A stretch of 64,000 nt of DNA, from the NCBI RefSeq assembly GCF_005047355.1, contig NZ_SUMC01000039.1:1-64000 (forward strand), given 5' to 3'. The notes under the pieces are model-generated. The model was not told where the DNA came from. It did not search any database and worked only from the letters and a program-made list of their open reading frames with translations. Numbering within the stretch: the first letter of the stretch is position 1; each line of letters starts with the position of its first letter. The position numbers were made by a program, and so were the translations under genes. Positions 8,617 through 17,846 of the stretch are shown here, piece after piece. This DNA is from Actinacidiphila oryziradicis. Lineage in GTDB: Bacteria; Actinomycetota; Actinomycetes; Streptomycetales; Streptomycetaceae.

Positions 8617-9264
8617 TTGACCGCAGTTCAGGGCTTCGGCCGCTACCTTGTCCAGCTGCACGCGAGGGCCGGGGCGCCCTCCCGGCGGGACCTGGCCGGG
8701 CGGACCGGTTTCGGCAAGAGCACGATCAGCGACGCGTTCGCAGGGCGGCGCCTGCCCACGTGGCCGGTGGCCGAGGCGCTGGTCGCCGCACTCGGAGGAG
8801 AGGTGTTGGAGGCGCGGGAGCGTTGGGGCGCGGCGAAGGCCGGCTCCAGCCGGGCGCAGGAGCCGCCCGGCTGGCTGACCTCCGTACGCTCCGACATTCC
8901 CGAGCTGATGGTGAGCACGGACTTCATCAAGGCGTGCGCGGCTGCCCCCGGCGACCCGAAGAAGGCCCTGGCCGCGAGCTGGGAAGCGCTCAGACTGTCC
9001 GCCGGACAACTGACGCGCGCGCGCTACAAGGTCGTCCCCGGGAACTGGTCCTCGGACATCGTCGCCACTTTCCGCCGAGCCGAGGACGACGGTCTCCTCC
9101 CCGCCGGAGTCACTGCGGTGGCCGATGCAGTGCACCGGTACCACGTCGACAACCAGTTCCCGGATCACGAGCCGTCGCCGACCGCCGAGGTGCTCCAGGT
9201 CGTCTTCCTCGCTTTCCGTCTGGCCTGGCAGGCGCGCGACGTCGTCGTATCGGCACGCGCCTGA
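8617..9264 (+). CDS. XRE-like HTH regulator
   Basis: 215 residues from TTG 8617, chosen because GGAGG lies 6 nt upstream. The upstream ORF extension contains operator repeats and is unlikely to be translated. The N-terminal 55 residues form a helix-turn-helix (DLAGRTGFGKSTISDAFAGR, followed by LPTWPVAEALVAALGG). The C-terminal 150 residues are helical and unassigned. Proteins of this design often regulate themselves and neighbours in actinomycetes. It lies directly upstream of the SIR2 gene in the same orientation, with 160 bp between them, so it may control that gene. The DNA-binding role is confident, the target inferred. Confidence 0.65.
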   Translation: MTAVQGFGRYLVQLHARAGAPSRRDLAGRTGFGKSTISDAFAGRRLPTWPVAEALVAALGGEVLEARERWGAAKAGSSRAQEPPGWLTSVRSDIPELMVSTDFIKACAAAPGDPKKALAASWEALRLSAGQLTRARYKVVPGNWSSDIVATFRRAEDDGLLPAGVTAVADAVHRYHVDNQFPDHEPSPTAEVLQVVFLAFRLAWQARDVVVSARA

Positions 9265-9425
9265 TCCGGTACCCGGGCGGTAGCACCTCGGCGGCCGCCT
9301 ACGGCACCGGGCATGGACGTCGAGCTGGCGGAGCGCGGTGCTGCACGGAATCACTTGTCGTCAGAATGACGTAAAGTGGTGGAGGCGGCGCTGATGCGTC
9401 GTAACACTGCTCTGCCGGAAGGCCT

Positions 9426-11159
9426 GTGACGCTTGTGATGGAACCTCATGTGACGTTGGCGTTCGCCCTGCGCGCCACCCCGGGTACGTACGCGGTCCTG
9501 CTGGGCGCGGGGGCGTCGGTAGCCTCGGGCGTGCCGGCCGCCTGGGAGATCCAGCAGGATTTGATCGAGCGCCTGGCAGCCGCCGAGGGCACCAAGGAAA
9601 TCGGCGATCCGTTCGACTGGTACAAGCGCCGGTTCGGCCACGAGGCGACCTATGACGGCCTCCTGGAGGCGCTGACCGCCACCACCTTCGAGCGCCAGGC
9701 GCTGCTGAAGACCTACTTCGAGCCCGACGAGCAGGAACGCGAGCAGGGCCGGAAGGGGCCGACGGCCGCGCACCGTGCCGTAGCCCGCCTGGCTGCCGCC
9801 GGACTCGTACGGATCGTCCTGACCACGAACTTCGACCGGCTCACGGAGGCCGCGCTGCGCGAGGCCGGCGTGGAGCCCACCGTGGTCTCCCACCCGGACG
9901 ACATCACCGGCCTCGCGCCCCTGCATACCATCGCCTGCCTGGTGGTCCACCTGCACGGCGACTACCTCGCGCCCACCAGCATGCTCAACACCCCCGAGGA
10001 ACTCGGCACCTACACCCCGCAGGCCGACAAGCTCCTCGACGACATCTTCGACAACTACGGACTGATCATCGCCGGATGGTCCGCCAAGTACGACCCGGCG
10101 CTACGCAACGCCCTGTCCCGGTGCACCACCCGCCGGTTCGCCACTTACTGGGCCGACCCCCGCCCCCTGGCCGACGAGGCCCACGACCTGCTCACCCGCC
10201 GGTCGGCCGCTTACGTCCAGGCCGACGCCGACACCTTCTTCGGACAGGTCGCCGACGCCGCCGACGCCCTCGCCGACACCGCCCGCGAACACCCGGTCAG
10301 CATCGCGATCGCCGTCGCCTCCGCCAAGCGCGCTCTCGCCGGCGCTCAGCTCGCCATCCCCCTGCACGACATGCTCCGCCGCGAGGGCAACCGCGTCGCT
10401 GCCCTCCCGCTGCGCACGAGCGGCCCCTTCGACGGCGTCGGCGATGGCAAGGCCGTCGAGGCTGAGCACGAGCGCCGCTTGCGGATGCTGGAATCGGAGA
10501 CGGAGCGGCTGTTGGCGCTGGTCGCGACCACGGCGTACTGGGGCAGCGAAGACACCGACTCCTGGTGGCTCCCCGACATCGGGCAGCTCGCTCAGATCCC
10601 GGCGGTCAGTGGGGTGACAGCCTTGATCAATCTTGTGGGTGCGCCGGGCACCATGATGATGTACGCGGCGGGCACCGCTGCCGTCGCCGCCCAGCGCTGG
10701 CTCCTGCTCGTCCGCATCCTCACCGAGACCCGGGTCTTCAACCCGTACGAGGGCGAGCACCAGCCCGCCGCCGTACACGGCCCCCAGTCCAATGTCGGCC
10801 TCCGGGACGCCTCCGAGCGCCTCCACCGGCAGCTGCTCCCGGTCTTTACTGACCACCTCACGCTGAGCGAGACCGCGTACGCCGACGCCTGGGAACGCTT
10901 CGAGTACCTCCGCCTGATCACCCAGCATTCCGCCGGCCGGGGCATGGAGGCCGCCTACCTCCGGCGGACCGGGAGCCTCGGCCAGTACCGGGTCGCGCCC
11001 GAGTCCTGGCTCCGCGAAGACCTCGACCGCCACGGCGAGGACCACCCGTTGCTGCGCGCCGGGTTCCTCGGCGGCGACCTCGACCGGCTCAAGGCGGCCA
11101 AGGAGGCATTCGATACCGCGTATTCGGTGACGGCGTCGCGGGCGATGTGGGGTGCGTAG
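9426..11159 (+). CDS. SIR2-domain protein, putative NADase
   Basis: 577 residues. The N-terminal half is a SIR2 fold: LLGAGASVASG (GAGAS near 27-31) for NAD+ binding, TTNFD (133-137), HLHGD with the catalytic-type His (175-179) and GWSAKYDPAL (from 217). The zinc-binding cysteines of true deacetylases are absent, as in SIR2 proteins of prokaryotic immunity that degrade NAD+ during phage attack. The C-terminal 270 residues are helical, with a hydrophobic stretch (TMMMYAAGTAAVAAQRWLLL), and match nothing I recognise. Starts at GTG 9426, GTG 9435 or ATG 9438 are possible; GGAAGG lies at 9417-9422. An XRE-like regulator precedes it. NADase and defence roles are inferred from family knowledge. Confidence 0.8.
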   Translation: MTLVMEPHVTLAFALRATPGTYAVLLGAGASVASGVPAAWEIQQDLIERLAAAEGTKEIGDPFDWYKRRFGHEATYDGLLEALTATTFERQALLKTYFEPDEQEREQGRKGPTAAHRAVARLAAAGLVRIVLTTNFDRLTEAALREAGVEPTVVSHPDDITGLAPLHTIACLVVHLHGDYLAPTSMLNTPEELGTYTPQADKLLDDIFDNYGLIIAGWSAKYDPALRNALSRCTTRRFATYWADPRPLADEAHDLLTRRSAAYVQADADTFFGQVADAADALADTAREHPVSIAIAVASAKRALAGAQLAIPLHDMLRREGNRVAALPLRTSGPFDGVGDGKAVEAEHERRLRMLESETERLLALVATTAYWGSEDTDSWWLPDIGQLAQIPAVSGVTALINLVGAPGTMMMYAAGTAAVAAQRWLLLVRILTETRVFNPYEGEHQPAAVHGPQSNVGLRDASERLHRQLLPVFTDHLTLSETAYADAWERFEYLRLITQHSAGRGMEAAYLRRTGSLGQYRVAPESWLREDLDRHGEDHPLLRAGFLGGDLDRLKAAKEAFDTAYSVTASRAMWGA

Positions 11160-11213
11160 AGGCACCGGCCCGCTTTGGATGACCTACATGGGCCTGTGTC
11201 CGTGTCAACCTGA

Positions 11214-13076
11214 CTACTTGGCGGCAGGGGTCGACCAGTGAGTGAGGTCGGGTGGAAGCATGATTGCCGCGGTGGTGCCGCCGGATTCAGCCGGGCTGAG
11301 GTGGACGCGGATGCTCTGTCGCCCCGAGTAGAAGCCAGCCATGATGATGCCCGTGTGACGTGAGCTGGTATCGGCCCATGGAGGGGGATCGATAAGGCGT
11401 TCGTTGAGCTCTGCCAGATCCTGTGGAGCTAGACCGATGCCGTTGTCGTGGATCTTGATCAGCACTCGGCCATCGGGCAGAGCGAAGCTGGTGACGCGCA
11501 CCGTGGTCTGCGGGGCAGAGAACTTGGTCGCGTTCTCCAGCAGTTCGGCGAGCAGGTGCACTAGGTCGTTGATGCCGGAAGGCTTGACCTCGGTTGCCGC
11601 CACCGAGATGAGCTCGATGCGCTCGTACTGCTCCACTTCGGCCGCGGCGGCGCGCAGAATGTCGACCATCGGCACAGGGCGGTGCCAGCGTCGGCCGGGA
11701 TCTTGATCTGCACCGGCGAGGGCTAGGAAATTCTCGCCGGTGCGGCGCATACGGGTGGCGAGATGGTCGAGTTTGAAGTAGTTGGACAACTGACCTGGGT
11801 CGCTTTCCTGTTCCTCCAGCTTGGACAACAGGGTTAGCTGGCGTTGCAGCAGGTCTTGGCTGCGGCGGGAGAGGTTAACGAAGATCTTCATGAGACTTCG
11901 CTGCTCCAGTGCCTGCTCCCAGGCCAGGCGGACCGCGCGGTCAAATGCCCGGGCCACCTTGCCGATGTCGTCCTGAGTCTGAAGGCCGACCGACTTGACC
12001 GAGATATCCAGGTCTTCATGCGGAGGCATCCTGGTGAGCCGCGTGAACGCCGTTGGAAGGTCGCCGTAGGCGATTTCGCTCGTTGCATCCCGTAGCTGGC
12101 GCAGGGCCGAGGACCTACTGAGTACGGACGGCCGAATTCTGACTGTGCTCTTGGCCTCCTCGATGATGGCTCTAGCCTGGGCTTCGGCTTCCTCGCGCTT
12201 GGTAGCAGCCTCCCGGGCAGCTGCAAGACGCACCTGGTCGGCTTCACGGCGAACGCGTTCGAGGTCTTCCAGGTGTTGTTCAGCGACACCGGTTGCCCTG
12301 GCCATGCGCAAGCGTTCCTCGCGGGCCTGCGCCTGCAGTGCTTCGCGTTCGGCCTCTTCCTGCACCTCGACGAGCTGCATTTCCAGTTCCTCGCAGCGGG
12401 ACTGCGCGTCGTCGCGATCCTGTTCCGCCGCCTCCAGCTCCGCCTCCAGACGTTCGATCTCCTCACGCAGCTGTATGCACTGTTCTTCAAGGTCGGACTG
12501 CTCTCTACAGTGCAGTTCCAGTTCAGCCCCCAGCCGTTCCCGCTCCTGCACGCTGGCGGCCTCGATCTCGCCAATACGCTGCTCCAACTCGTACAGGTGG
12601 CGTTTCTGGTCGGAAACACCGAGCCGAAGCTCCTGAATCTCCAGCTCCGCCTGTTCCTTCTCCAAGACGGCTTGCTCCAGGCGGTCGCTGGCCATCTGGA
12701 GCCGGTAGCGGCCGGGCTGCTCCGTGAGTAGGGCTTCGCGGTGAAGCTGGTAGATGAAGGCCTGGATTTCCGGGGTGACCTGCTGGTTGTGCGTGTGACA
12801 AGCGGACTTCAGCAGACTGTCAATGAAGTTCTTCTCCGGGATGCGTCCGGCAGCGAGGTAGCGGGAGACCGAGGCCGGGCTGAAGTGGTGGTAGGCGGCG
12901 AACTGGCGCAGCGTCTTGCCTGTCGCTTTGAACAGGCCACGTAGAGCGCGAACGAACTCGTCTGTCTCTGGCCGCAGGCCTTCCGGCAGCGGGTGGAGGC
13001 CGGGAACATCGTCTCCTCCGCCGAAGAGCAGGTTTGTGACGCCGCCCTCGCCGCCGACACCGTGCTGATCCCCCAT
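11214..13076 (-). CDS. CvnA-like cytoplasmic ATPase with N-terminal HTH
   Basis: About 620 residues from ATG 13076 (AGAGG upstream). Order: an XRE-type HTH (TGKTLRQFAAYHHFSPASVS, about 40-90), a long charged coiled coil (about 120-310, Glu/Gln/Arg-rich), a four-helix region (NLSRRSQDLLQRQLTLLSKL, KLDHLATRMRRTGENFLALA) and a GHKL ATPase with N box ELLENATKFS and G box IHDNGIGL. The C-terminal part is that of Streptomyces conservon sensors (CvnA), but there is no membrane segment and no roadblock/DUF742/GTPase partner nearby. The His in LDHLATR may be a phosphosite. It converges on the SIR2 gene and is divergent from a small membrane protein. Confidence 0.75.
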   Translation of the reverse strand: MGDQHGVGGEGGVTNLLFGGGDDVPGLHPLPEGLRPETDEFVRALRGLFKATGKTLRQFAAYHHFSPASVSRYLAAGRIPEKNFIDSLLKSACHTHNQQVTPEIQAFIYQLHREALLTEQPGRYRLQMASDRLEQAVLEKEQAELEIQELRLGVSDQKRHLYELEQRIGEIEAASVQERERLGAELELHCREQSDLEEQCIQLREEIERLEAELEAAEQDRDDAQSRCEELEMQLVEVQEEAEREALQAQAREERLRMARATGVAEQHLEDLERVRREADQVRLAAAREAATKREEAEAQARAIIEEAKSTVRIRPSVLSRSSALRQLRDATSEIAYGDLPTAFTRLTRMPPHEDLDISVKSVGLQTQDDIGKVARAFDRAVRLAWEQALEQRSLMKIFVNLSRRSQDLLQRQLTLLSKLEEQESDPGQLSNYFKLDHLATRMRRTGENFLALAGADQDPGRRWHRPVPMVDILRAAAAEVEQYERIELISVAATEVKPSGINDLVHLLAELLENATKFSAPQTTVRVTSFALPDGRVLIKIHDNGIGLAPQDLAELNERLIDPPPWADTSSRHTGIIMAGFYSGRQSIRVHLSPAESGGTTAAIMLPPDLTHWSTPAAK

Positions 13077-13244
13077 GAACCCCGTCCTCTGACGACATAA
13101 GTGTTTCCACCTGCGGAAACAGCAGGTGTTTCCATTCCGCAACGCTTCGCGTTCACCCCAGGCTTTCACCATCTCAGCCTCTGGGATGAGCGACAGACAG
13201 ATTTCGATGGGACGCGAAGACCGTCCCCGAAACAGGAGCGTTAC

Positions 13245-13436
13245 ATGGGACAGAACCCGAACCGACCGCCGCTGCTACCTCAGCGGTCTGCCTTGATCCT
13301 CCTCTGCGGCGTTCTCATCGCCGCCACGGCCGGCGTACTCACGTGGCTGCCGGGCGCTGCCGCCGCGCCCGCGTTCTTGACCGCAGGGGGTAGCTTCGCC
13401 GGGGCCGTGATCTTCCTCAACAAGATCATCGACTGA
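13245..13436 (+). CDS. 63-residue membrane protein
   Basis: ATG 13245 has AGGAG about 7 nt upstream. A short polar head (MGQNPNRPPLLPQRS) is followed by hydrophobic helix ALILLCGVLIAATAGVLTWL, an alanine-rich turn and a second helix ending AGAVIFLNKIID. Two membrane segments are expected. It is divergent from the CvnA-like ATPase with about 170 bp between, so the two may share a promoter region. Function unknown. Confidence 0.65.
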   Translation: MGQNPNRPPLLPQRSALILLCGVLIAATAGVLTWLPGAAAAPAFLTAGGSFAGAVIFLNKIID

Positions 13437-15440
13437 CTCTGCGTCTCTCCGGCGGTCTCGTATCTGCCGCAGGCCGAGCAGGAACCGCGTTCGGGGGAGT
13501 GAAGATGTGGCTCCAGGCGCTCGCCTAGAGCCACACAGCTTCAGCCGATGCCCACACCTTCGACGACCTCACGGCCGACCTGCTGGTGCGGGAGCTGGCG
13601 CCTATCGCGGCCGTGAGTCGAGCGGGTCCGGCTCCACCGTCGTCATCGCTGGAGCCGGAGCCCGGGTCTGCTCGCAGCTCGGCGTTATCGGGTGCCGCAG
13701 AGAGGGTCAGCGGCGGATGACGCTGAAGCCGCTGTCGTGCAACGCAGCGGTCCACACATCGCGGTCGAACCACTTCGTAATGTCTGGTTGCAGCTCGGTA
13801 ATGGTCTTCATGTCGGCGTCGGGTGAAGAGTTCAGCCGCCGCCGACAGGGGGCACTCTGGCAGCGCCGAGGCCCGGTCGCCACTGAGATACGCGACGCGT
13901 CGTCGCGCTCATCCGCCAGCTCGAACGCTAACTCGCCAACTGAAGCGCTACCCGACCACATTTCCGGACCGGACGCCCTGCCGAACGGACGAAATCCCGG
14001 GGACGGTACCCCAGCGAGCCCTGAGGGCCGCTCTGGCGCCCCACTGGCCCTTGGGTAAGGGAATCACCCTACCCACCCCGCGAACGGCCGCCAGCGCGCA
14101 AATGGCCTGGTCAGAGGGCCTGTGCAGCACCAATTTTGGGTACACAAATCGGCACATAACCCCCTTCAGGATTGCGGCTCCGCACTCACTGCCGAATGGC
14201 CCAGGCACTCCCCCGTGCTTCGCATGGGGACGAATCAGCAGCCCGTCGAAGGGTGCCAAGGACCAGAGGAGTCGACGGGGCTGCCTCAGCTCTCGCACCT
14301 TCTCTAGTACTGAAGTTTCCTACCATCCGAACCCTGAACCGTCTCTGAGAGTCCTATGCCGGCCTGCCAAGCTGCATGCTTGATCGTCCTGCCTCAGAAC
14401 GTCCCGAAGCGCTCCGGACTCCCCCGCGAAATGTAGCGGCCCGCGTTATTCGTAGCTCACGGCCCGGTCATCTCTAAGCCGTCGGCACCGACCTCATCCG
14501 ATCAGCCGACGTTGCCAAGGGCCCGGAGTGGCGCCAGCGGGTGTCAGCCCCAGGACACGATCGGACACCAGGACCTGTCACTGGTGATCACTTGGCTTCG
14601 TCGTGTCTGCAAGCCCACACAGCAGCCTATGGACTCGATACCTGGTTCGACGGATGTTGAGCAGGCGAGTGGAGCAGAGTCGTGCCGGCCGGGCCCATAG
14701 CCTGCCGCTCCGGGAGAAAGGAGAACTCCCAACCTCGGATTTCCCGGAAGCGTGGAAGCAGTGCGGGCTGCCCACTGCTTTGCGGCGAGGCGATGACGGA
14801 TACCCCGCTCTCGATCTTCTCAAGATGCCCGCTCCGTTCGAGGTCAGCTGTTTCGCGGCAGTCGGGTGCCAGCGATCTACGCTACGTCTTTGGGACCTGG
14901 CACCCTCTGGGAGATGGACCTAGGCCCCTGATGACCCAAGAACCTGAGGCGCCTGCTCGAGTGCTCCCGTAGAGGTCTGACTGCCGGGATCCGACACCGG
15001 GCACGAGAACAGGTCTGGTCTGCGGTCATACACGCGCTTCTTCCAGTTGCCAGGTTGCAGCCGAGGATGTGGCTCCACATCCAGAGGGCCCCGCTAGCTT
15101 TCCGAGATACACGTTCCGTCCTCGCCGGTACGCCAAGCGGACGGCCAGCGATGAAGGATGGGTGCAGGCCCCGCGCTCGAGGGTCGTGACTCGATGGTAG
15201 GAGCAATCCACCGTGCTGTCCGGTCTGATCGGGGTGAGCTGCCGATCCCTCGGGCTGTCGCCCTGCCGGAACTTCCGTCCGCCGTTCGTATTCCTGCCGC
15301 GGCCAGTCGGTACTCGTTGAGGACTGTGGAACGGCCACAACGCGACTCCGGATGTCCTGGCAGGTCGATCAGAGTCGGTCGCACCCTGCGCCTCTATCGG
15401 CTCCGACCACTCCCCCGAGTGTTGGGTGTGGGTTGCGCGA
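13437..15440. other. 2 kb without a convincing gene; decayed fragments
   Basis: Short frames only. From ATG 13505 (GGGGGAG upstream) a frame reads MWLQALA, meets TAG at 13526, and continues in phase with protein-like ADAHTFDDLTADLLVREL to a stop at 13720, suggesting a broken gene. On the minus strand 13811-13707 gives a 34-codon frame beginning MKTITELQPDITKWFDRDVW. A frame at 14603-14923 on the plus strand is moderately protein-like. None has a family match I can name. The area looks like remnants. Confidence 0.4.
13707..13811 (-). CDS. Possible 34-residue peptide or gene end
   Basis: ATG 13811 opens a frame MKTITELQPDITKWFDRDVW that ends SGFSVIRR. The sequence is less biased than a shadow ORF and has a normal amino-acid mix, so it may be a small protein or the surviving 5' part of a gene. 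I see no family and no strong ribosome-binding site. Confidence 0.25.
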   Translation of the reverse strand: MKTITELQPDITKWFDRDVWTAALHDSGFSVIRR

Positions 15441-15443
15441 TGC

Positions 15444-15469
15444 CTAGAAGGCCCTGGAGGGCCTTCTAG
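15444..15469. terminator. Long perfect hairpin
   Basis: CTAGAAGGCCCT and AGGGCCTTCTAG pair over 12 bp with a 2-nt spacer. It marks the boundary between GC-rich decayed DNA and the AT-rich island that starts about 15500. It could act as a bidirectional terminator or a palindromic site. Confidence 0.45.
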
Positions 15470-15499
15470 CGGGCAAACTCGGCCACCAGAAGGGAATCA

Positions 15500-16450
15500 C
15501 ATCACCCTCACGACGATCGGTGCTCAGATCGCATTTCCGCAGGCCAGAGGCCCTTTATGAAGGTTCTCAAAGGTGAATATATAGGGCATTTGGCTATCAG
15601 TGAAGGTGCTCACCGATGGCATCTTTGGTCATTCAGTAAGGTGTTGAAAACGCCTACTCCACCCTTGGGGAGATCATCGGACGAAGCCAAGATTTAAACG
15701 GACGTGAGAAAGTATTTCGACAAGGCTTTGTTGATTCATTGCGTAAGGCAAGGCCGGTTTGCTTTTGAGGCAGTAGGATCAATTGATATTCCATCCTGCT
15801 GTGCAGTCCACGATTAACTAGGGGAGAGTACGGATGATTTAACATCCTACTATCCGTGAAGAATTGCCGTATTCCTTAACGGTGCTCTCACCGTCGTAGG
15901 AAACGAAGTTTGACATGGTGTTTGTAACATAGTATCGCACCATGTTCATACGTCGGATTCAGTGTAGTTTGAAATGTGAGTTGATAAATACCGTTTGCTG
16001 CAAGTTAAAATAAGTGAGCTTGTCGGTGTTTCAATCCATGTTTTACATTGATTCACACACGCCGAGAAAGCGCACTGGAAGCCGTGGGGTAAAGCCGTGT
16101 TTGTGATCTATGGCAAGATGCGCATTAAATTACGAGTGGTAAGCAGCGGTCATATTACAATCGTAATGGGTATAATTATGCCCTGCTTGGTACACATTGT
16201 CGCCCATGGATTATCTTTAATGTCAAACTAAAGCTTAACGTTTGTATAATAATGCGTTAGAACTCACGCCTAAGTGGCGTGCTTGACGCCTGTGTAGTCA
16301 TAGATTTCAGCCCGCATACTCACTGTGTTGTGAAGGGTCGATGTAACGGGCGGCTCAGTAGATGATTCAAACCGAGTGACACGGAGAGTAGTCAACGTGG
16401 GCTAGGCGTACGTGCCAGTGTGCTGCCTGATCCCTGTATGAGCCGAGGTG
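15500..16450. other. AT-rich non-coding island
   Basis: Roughly 950 bp rich in A/T runs (for example near 15560-15600, 15950-16020 and 16120-16260), very unlike the flanking DNA, and with no credible gene on either strand. It contains small hairpins such as CATGGTG / CACCATG (15914-15920, 15938-15944). It lies immediately before tandem repeats and the parA operon, so it may be a replication origin, a partition region or horizontally acquired DNA. Nothing in it identifies an initiator gene. Confidence 0.55.
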
Positions 16451-16455
16451 TGGAA

Positions 16456-16516
16456 GGACGTTGTGCAGGACGTTGTGCAGGAAGTTGTGCAGGAAGTAAA
16501 GCAGGATGTTCTTGCA
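16456..16516 (+). repeat. Five 12-bp tandem repeats upstream of parA
   Basis: Consecutive units read GGACGTTGTGCA (16456-16467), an identical copy (16468-16479), GGAAGTTGTGCA (16480-16491), GGAAGTAAAGCA (16492-16503) and a 13-nt variant GGATGTTCTTGCA (16504-16516). Short direct repeats upstream of a parA/ribbon-helix-helix operon are typical of plasmid centromeres and of the operators of such operons. I infer a parS-like site bound by the downstream partner. Confidence 0.6.
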
Positions 16517-16866
16517 GGTCAGAGTCCTTGTGTCTAAAGCAACTTACATACAAACTTTGACATCAACGTGGACGACTGTGATGGCATCGCCGTGAGGCGA
16601 CTTGAGAGGCAGTGCGACTACAGGACGTGCTCAACGCCGGGGGAATCGCCTGGCCTTGGGTGCGGCGGAGCCTGGCTTGCCATCTCAACCAAGTCAACCT
16701 GTGCACCGTGGGATGGGCGCTGGGTCTCCGCGTGTCTGTCACACACGGGCGTGATCATCGTGGTTGAATGCTCTTTGCGTCCCGCTGTTACGGCTGTGAC
16801 GTCTGTCTACGAGCAGGACCATGACCTGGAGCCGAGACTCTCCAGGGCCGAGCGGAGGTTGTTGAG

Positions 16867-17844
16867 TTGAGCTTGGTACTCCCCGGGAGCATCGTGCTCT
16901 CGAAGTACGACAAATACTCACCGGTCGATGTTCCATGGGAAGACCTGTGGCACATCTTCGTCATCGCGAACGACAAGGGCGGCGCTGGGAAGACCTCCGT
17001 CACGGCGAACCTTGCGTTGATGCTCCTGAAGAAGCTGCAGACCGGCGATCCGGCGAACGGCGTTCCCGGTGACCCTGATGCTCGTGTCCTGGTGATCGAC
17101 CTCAATGCTCAGGGCAACTTGACGGTGCACGAGTTCGGAGCCTCGGACGAGCTGAACGATCACGGCCGTGGGATCTTGCTCGCGCTCAAGGACGGAACTC
17201 CCCTCAAGCCGGTCACCGTGCGCGCAGGTCTCGACCTCGTGCCTGGCGGCTCTGAACTGAAGGAAGACGTCACTCCGATCTACAACCGCCTGATGCAGTC
17301 GTTCACCCTGAACGCTGACCTACGTTTGCTCCAGTGCCTGCTTCCGATCGCTGGTGACTACGACTACATCATCATCGACACCCCGCCGGAGAACCCCACT
17401 CTTCAGCGGTTGGCCATGGGTGCCGGCAGGTGGGTGATCTCGCCCGCTAAGACCGACAGAGGCTCCCTTGACGGGGTGCTCGAGATGAAGAACCAGTTCG
17501 AGACCACTCGCGAAGTGAATCCGCTGCTGACGCTGCTCGGCGTAGTGCTCTTCGCGACAGGCCGCAAGGCCAAGCTGATTCACGCCAAGGCTGAGGAGCG
17601 TCTCCGGACGATCCTCGGCTCGGCCTACTACAAGTTCCCCACGAACATCGGTCACAGCGAGGCGGTTGCCCAAGAGTCGCGCGACATAGACAGTGAGCCC
17701 CTGGTGGCGCTCTTCGATCGGTCTGAGCGAGGAGACGCCAGCCTCCCTGAGACTGTCCGCACAGTGCACGACGACTACCTGAAGCTGACCGACCAGGTAA
17801 TTGCTCGCTCGGCCGCGCTCAAGAAGATCATTGAGGAGTCCTGA
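16867..17844 (+). CDS. parA: ParA-type partition ATPase
   Basis: 325 residues from TTG 16867, with GGAGG 8 nt upstream. A deviant Walker A, NDKGGAGKTS (Lys-37 and Lys-42), is followed by VIDLNAQGN and a Walker B strand YDYIIIDTPPEN. Members use ATP-dependent DNA binding to segregate plasmids. It is followed after 2 bp by a small DNA-binding protein gene and preceded by tandem repeats, the standard layout of a partition locus. The first 25 residues lack an HTH, so autoregulation would fall to the partner protein. Confidence 0.85.
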   Translation: MSLVLPGSIVLSKYDKYSPVDVPWEDLWHIFVIANDKGGAGKTSVTANLALMLLKKLQTGDPANGVPGDPDARVLVIDLNAQGNLTVHEFGASDELNDHGRGILLALKDGTPLKPVTVRAGLDLVPGGSELKEDVTPIYNRLMQSFTLNADLRLLQCLLPIAGDYDYIIIDTPPENPTLQRLAMGAGRWVISPAKTDRGSLDGVLEMKNQFETTREVNPLLTLLGVVLFATGRKAKLIHAKAEERLRTILGSAYYKFPTNIGHSEAVAQESRDIDSEPLVALFDRSERGDASLPETVRTVHDDYLKLTDQVIARSAALKKIIEES

Positions 17845-17846
17845 CG

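Noticed and set aside
13505..13720. Short gene with an in-frame TAG after seven codons
   Set aside because: Good ribosome-binding site and some protein-like sequence, but no family and too short to support beyond a remnant; described in the regional note only.
15654..15845. 63-residue minus-strand ORF in the AT-rich island
   Set aside because: No ribosome-binding site, no motif and no similarity in style to neighbouring genes; expected by chance in low-GC DNA.
16456..16516. Minisatellite with no function
   Set aside because: Possible in principle, but position directly upstream of parA and its DNA-binding partner makes a centromere/operator more likely; kept as a repeat feature.
16568..16870. 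100-residue ORF just before parA
   Set aside because: Weak start, cysteine-rich irregular composition and overlap with the parA ribosome-binding region; more likely leader DNA.
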